The position numbers and the translations under genes were made by a program. A stretch of DNA of 64,000 nucleotides from Isoperla grammatica (taxonomy: Eukaryota; Arthropoda; Insecta; Plecoptera; Perlodidae): assembly GCA_945910005.1 (NCBI GenBank), contig OX246743.1:47595137-47659136 (forward strand), given 5' to 3'. Position 1 is the stretch's first letter; each line of letters opens with the position of its first letter. This document shows positions 60,259 through 64,000 of this stretch, piece after piece. Below the pieces are notes generated by a model, which saw only the letters and a program-made list of their open reading frames with translations, was not told where the DNA came from and searched no databases.

Positions 60259-61640
60259 CTTTTTTTTACAAAACCAATAAGACTCGTTTTCTTGGCTGTG
60301 AGAGAGTTCGGCGCGCTGATTGGCTGTGACTAAGGAATTGAGATATTTGTAATTTATTAGTCAATAGTAATGGTGTGAATGTCAGCTCGTATTGCCTAAT
60401 CAATAGCTTTGTTCGTTTCTCCTGTGATCTGTACTCCAGGAGTACGGTATTACGAAAACCCCGTTTTTCTGTCCTGGAGTAGCTGCGACAAGTTCTATTG
60501 TCCAGTGGTAACCTTCTACAACTGTGATAGGAGTAAGATTTTTACACCTGCTTCCCGAGTAGGAGGAACAACTGAAACGATCTCTACTGTGACAACTCTA
60601 TTTTTTTGTCCAAGTGGGAGTAACTGTGATTTCTACTCCCATTTCCGTTACAATGACGAATTTCCGGATTAATATTGGCGTAAAATACTCCTGTTTAGGC
60701 AGGACAAACGAACAAACCTAATTATGTTAAAAGGATCTTAAAGGAACGCCGCGAGGCGGCGGATGTGACAGGACGGTGGATGAATAGGCTACAAACCCGG
60801 CCAGGTGGTGGCGGATGGAAAATAACAGACTTAACTGCAGCAGTTCCTTTATTTAGCCTTTGCACACATATATACACAAGTTACGAGTACAAGAGAACAT
60901 CGAAATTGCAAATAAACAAGGGTGACAAACCCCAAAAGTGCCCCAACAAAATAAACCAGAATTACAGCTACGCGTTGAGAGCGAAGGCGTGAGCTCCAAG
61001 CAGTGGCAGTTTGCGTGTTACTATAAACCTCTTTGCGTACAGCTCGCAACGCGTAGCTGTAAACGTACTATAACTCTTTGGCGTGCACATAATTAAATGC
61101 AAAATTCCCCCCCCCCCCAAAACAGTGCCAGACATAACCTCAAAACTAGTCCTGGCTAGCGCATCCTACAGGATATGGCACTTCACGTCGTAGTTGCATA
61201 AAACTCGACCTGCGTCATACGTGCACAGGCGATAGGAATGTCCCTACAAAACAGCACTAGGAAATTACCGACCATAACCCTAAATGCAATACATGCAGCA
61301 GCTTAATCGGGTGTTTAACCAAGCATAGCCAAAATCTAGCGATCCTCCAACATGGCATAGCACATAACCTACAATTCAATATTTAAATTCTAAAGCTCTG
61401 GATTTGGTTGGTTGGGATGTTACATCCCTTAGGGGAAGACCCACCGCTGGTGGTAATGTGAGGCCGCCGCCAGGAACGGCTATTTTAAAAAAAATCTCAC
61501 TAATTTCATTGCATGCACGCACGTACCTTTCCACCAGTCGTAGCTCCTTCAGCGTCGGCTAGGGTAAAATAATTTGGTAGGCAGGGATACAATTTTTTAT
61601 TACAGACAATGTTTCATTTATTGCAGTGCACCAATCTTAT
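60259..61640. other. No gene; strong hairpin and poly-C run
   Basis: A perfect 16-base inverted pair, ttacagctacgcgttg (60962-60977) and its complement at 61047-61062, brackets a 69-base loop. A 12-C run lies at 61107-61118. A frame at 60409-60672 has no recognised domain. A ccgcgaggcggcgg stretch near 60750 and a gggatgttacatccc palindrome near 61416 may be borders of an unknown repeat. Confidence 0.5.
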
Positions 61641-62416
61641 TCCAGTACGAGCTTCTAGATGTACCAAAAGTAAAATTTTCAAAATTGTTCTATTGTATTC
61701 ACGTGTGTAATGTTTTTGTGTGTTTGTTCAAGTGTATGCAGTAGGTAAGTATGATGAGGACATGATGTATGAATCTTATATCATGATGTTAATAATAAAA
61801 GTAAACAAGAAAGATCAAGATGCAATACACTGTCCTATACAATGCACAATGTATGATGAAAAGTATGATGCCATATGCCTACTACGTTTGAAATATGTAT
61901 GATCTGATAATTATACATGACACTTAATACACCCTATATTGGAAATTATGGATGATTTGTTACCTAAACATGACATTTTCCAAATTGTTCTACTGTATTC
62001 ACAAGTATACATCAGCTTACATCATGGTGTAAATAATAAAAGTAAACAAGAAAGATCAAGATGCAATACATTGTATTATACAATGTTTAAGTGTGATAAT
62101 TTTGAAATGTATGAAAAATGTTTAAATGTATAGGGTCTGCTAATTATAAATCATACATAAACAGTAACACAAATTAAAGATGGGTTGCACCTAAAAGTGA
62201 AATTTTGAAATTTGTACTGTGATGTTAATTTAAAACAGTGTGAGTATGATGTGGGTATGAGTACACATCTCGAGTCTTACATCACGGTTTGGTGTACACA
62301 ATTACTTATAATGTGTATATATATAAATAACGTAATGTAACTAATACTTTTAACGTGTATCTTATGTCGTACATCATATCACATTGTAAATTACATAAAG
62401 TACATCAGTTTTTAAA

Positions 62417-62433
62417 ACTGAATAGGATAGACA

Positions 62434-62473
<40 letters not shown>
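62417..62473 (+). repeat. Retroelement 3' tail with (AAAT)n
   Basis: actgaataggatagacatta followed by nine or ten aaat units matches the piece at 53.05 kb. This is typical of a LINE-type 3' end with a simple-sequence tail. Confidence 0.6.
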
Positions 62474-62570
62474 CTGTGCCATATTCTTAGCTTTCTAACT
62501 TAGTTTTAGTAAAAATATAATGTTTTTAATAAAATTAAAAACACAACGTGTTGTTCCACCACGTTGGTAG

Positions 62571-62796
62571 CACTCAACAAAATTCATGTTTTACGCGTTT
62601 CAGGACTGCTCTGGGTCTCTTCGTCACAACGACTGTCGTTCTACAATGCACAACAACTGCACAGCAACTGTGTAGTTGAATAAAATAAATAAATTCACAT
62701 TTAGAGTCTACCCACTCAGTAACTGTAATGACTGTCGTTCTGATGAAGGGACCCACAGCGGTCCTGAAAACGCATAAACATGAATTTTGGCGAGTG
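62571..62796. repeat. Inverted repeat with hammerhead-ribozyme-like core
   Basis: Arms of about 65 bases, starting cactcaacaaaattcatg on the left and ending catgaattttggcgagtg on the right, are imperfect reverse complements. The right arm contains ctgatga (62740-62746), a stem agggacc/ggtcct (62747-62753 with 62760-62765) and gaaa (62766-62769), in the order CUGAUGA, stem II, GAAA of hammerhead ribozymes. The left arm read in reverse has a degenerate core (tgacga, gaaa). Penelope-like retroelements are known to carry hammerhead motifs in their terminal repeats. Stems I and III and a cleavage triplet were not established. Confidence 0.45.
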
Positions 62797-63010
62797 TTAC
62801 GGACGTGGCGGAATTTAATTAAAAAATATATATTGTTACTAAGTTAAAAAGCTAAGGATGTAGCACGGTTATGTAATTTACAATGTGATATAGTGTACGA
62901 CGTAAGATGCATGTTTAAAGTATAAATTAGGTTTAAGTGAAGTTTGACATAGTCTTATCACCCGTATCTCAACAATAATATAAATTATAGATGGATTGTG
63001 TCTAAAATGA

Positions 63011-63671
63011 AATGGAAAGCTTAAACGTGTTATGCCATTTTCCTTGAATATTCCTAACTTAAATAGGACCTAGACTTTAAAGATAATTGGACCAAAAAGG
63101 GTTGAGCTTCACTCCTCACAAAGTATGTTTTCATTAATATTAAAGAAAACGCAAGTGGAACGGCATTGAAATGTTTGCTTACAAAAAATTCCATTTTCCC
63201 CAATTTATTATTGAGCCCCTACTATCATCAAAATGTATGGCAATGTCAATAAACTACATTGTTGACTTATATTGTGTGTGTTGAAATTGTCGCTTTCACT
63301 TGCATTGTATGTACCAGGTTGTTGAAAATAATGTTGGGTGCTTGGCACTCATCATCCGGGTTGTGACAGTACTCGACATCAGAAAAGGTATTAGATAGAT
63401 TGTGATGTTTCTGCATATTATTTCTGCTTCAAATACAGAAGGTCTAGGGTTCGATTCTCGGTTCTGGCAGTTAGTGAACTATTTAAATGTACTGAAATAT
63501 ATTGATACAACAGTAACCCATATTGTAACGGTGGCTTTATTCTATTTATAGTCTATCGAATAAAACTGGGTTATGAGAACAAATACTTCAACAATATTAC
63601 TTTTTTTGTGCCCTCATAGCAGGCACATAATTATTGGTATAATGTCTCCTTCTGAAAATCAGTTCTAGTAA
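63011..63671. other. No gene; one tRNA-like B box
   Basis: tacagaaggtctagggttcg, then attctcggttctgg (63436-63470), is a tRNA T-arm-like piece similar to tacagaaggtcaaggattcg near 4812. The rest is AT-rich with no coding signal. Confidence 0.5.
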
Positions 63672-63833
63672 CTGAGAGTGTATCTAACCACTCTAAATTG
63701 ATGCTAGTTGACTAGCCTAATGCACTAATACAACAATGAATGATTGTTATAATTAGTTGTCATTAATTGTTGTATTAGTCTTAATTGTCTGCTAGTTGAC
63801 TAGCATCAAAATTGAGCATTGAGATACACCCTG
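63672..63833. mobile_element. Palindromic MITE-like element
   Basis: Arms of about 70 bases are imperfect inverted repeats. ctgagagtgtatctaacc on the left pairs with gagatacaccctg on the right, and gatgctagttgactagc, then ctaatacaacaat, pairs with attgttgtattag, then gctagttgactagcatc. The near-complete palindrome of about 160 bp suggests a MITE. The last 167 bases of the window show no gene. Confidence 0.65.
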
Positions 63834-64000
63834 AATACAATAAATAGTGCTTTGTTTTCATTTTGTTTGCTGCTTGCGAAGGTGGAATTAATCTAGGCGT
63901 GCGGGAGCGCGCCGAGCCAAGCCATGTGCGAGCTTCCACTACGCGACTCTTACTGCAAGCATGGAAGTGCACTTAACACGATGTCGCCGACGCAAAACCA

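Larger units (their letters stand above)
61640..63010. repeat. Decayed AT-rich tandem repeat, about 0.3-kb units
   Basis: aataataaaagtaaacaaga, followed by aagatcaagatgcaataca, occurs at about 61790 and 62033, and attgttct(a/t)ctgtattcac at about 61683 and 61984. Related blocks (aattataaatcatacataa and gatgggttgcacctaaaa/gatggattgtgtctaaaa) recur down to about 63010. Divergence is high, so the units are old. Confidence 0.65.

Noticed and set aside
60409..60672. 87-codon cysteine-containing frame
   Set aside because: I see no signal peptide, cysteine spacing of a known family or splice context. It is probably chance.

Overview
The window is nuclear DNA from an animal, probably an invertebrate or an early-branching chordate. 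The evidence is GT-AG introns with polypyrimidine-tract acceptors, one recognisable bilaterian gene split by long introns, tRNA-derived SINE fragments, a non-LTR retrotransposon with an intact reverse transcriptase, a hAT transposon with a perfect 8-bp target duplication, and very many minisatellites. No bacterial-type operon, rRNA gene or CRISPR array is visible. The species cannot be named from the sequence alone.

Layout. Bases 1-20,880 hold no gene I can support. They carry tRNA-like/SINE fragments and a series of minisatellites with units of 163 bp (2.39-3.32 kb), 73 bp (6.14-7.0 kb), 29/34 bp (7.1-7.39 kb), 73 bp (8.06-8.35 kb), about 158 bp (12.1-12.4 kb), 81 bp (12.5-12.8 kb) and 89 bp (14.4-15.1 kb). 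Two copies of a small palindromic MITE lie at 18.48 and 20.69 kb. From 20,883 to 41,953 on the + strand are three exons (62 codons, 52 codons, and 65 codons plus stop, all phase 0) of a homolog of the LDLRAD4/PMEPA1 family. These are membrane-anchored adaptors that bind NEDD4-type ubiquitin ligases through PY motifs and receptor-SMADs through a PPNR motif. The transmembrane-encoding exon is not seen and is presumably upstream.

The most striking signal is in this gene. The 3' end of two consecutive exons, from the Pro-Tyr codons through the 5' splice site into the intron, has been amplified in tandem: about 11 extra copies (80/68-bp units) after the first exon and roughly 80 copies (123-bp units, about 10 kb) after the second. 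Each 123-bp unit carries a donor-like GTAACA and a good polypyrimidine-AG acceptor. The larger array is split by a 5,772-bp insertion with a perfect 9-bp target duplication, inverted ends and subterminal 16-bp TTCGCG repeats.

Downstream, 45.07-50.35 kb is a large foldback-type structure. Its nearly identical inner arms of about 1.5 kb contain 150-bp subterminal repeats, and they enclose a broken gene of a transposon-associated protein family that ends in a cysteine-rich CXC-like segment. A 5'-truncated jockey/CR1-like LINE (50.83-52.89 kb, minus strand) sits in an ATT microsatellite. From 54.24 to 60.26 kb are about 2.4 tandem copies of a 1.66-kb unit, each with tRNA-like sequences, and the middle copy is interrupted by a 2,073-bp hAT element. 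The last 3.7 kb hold decayed repeats, an inverted repeat with a hammerhead-like core, and a palindromic element near the end.
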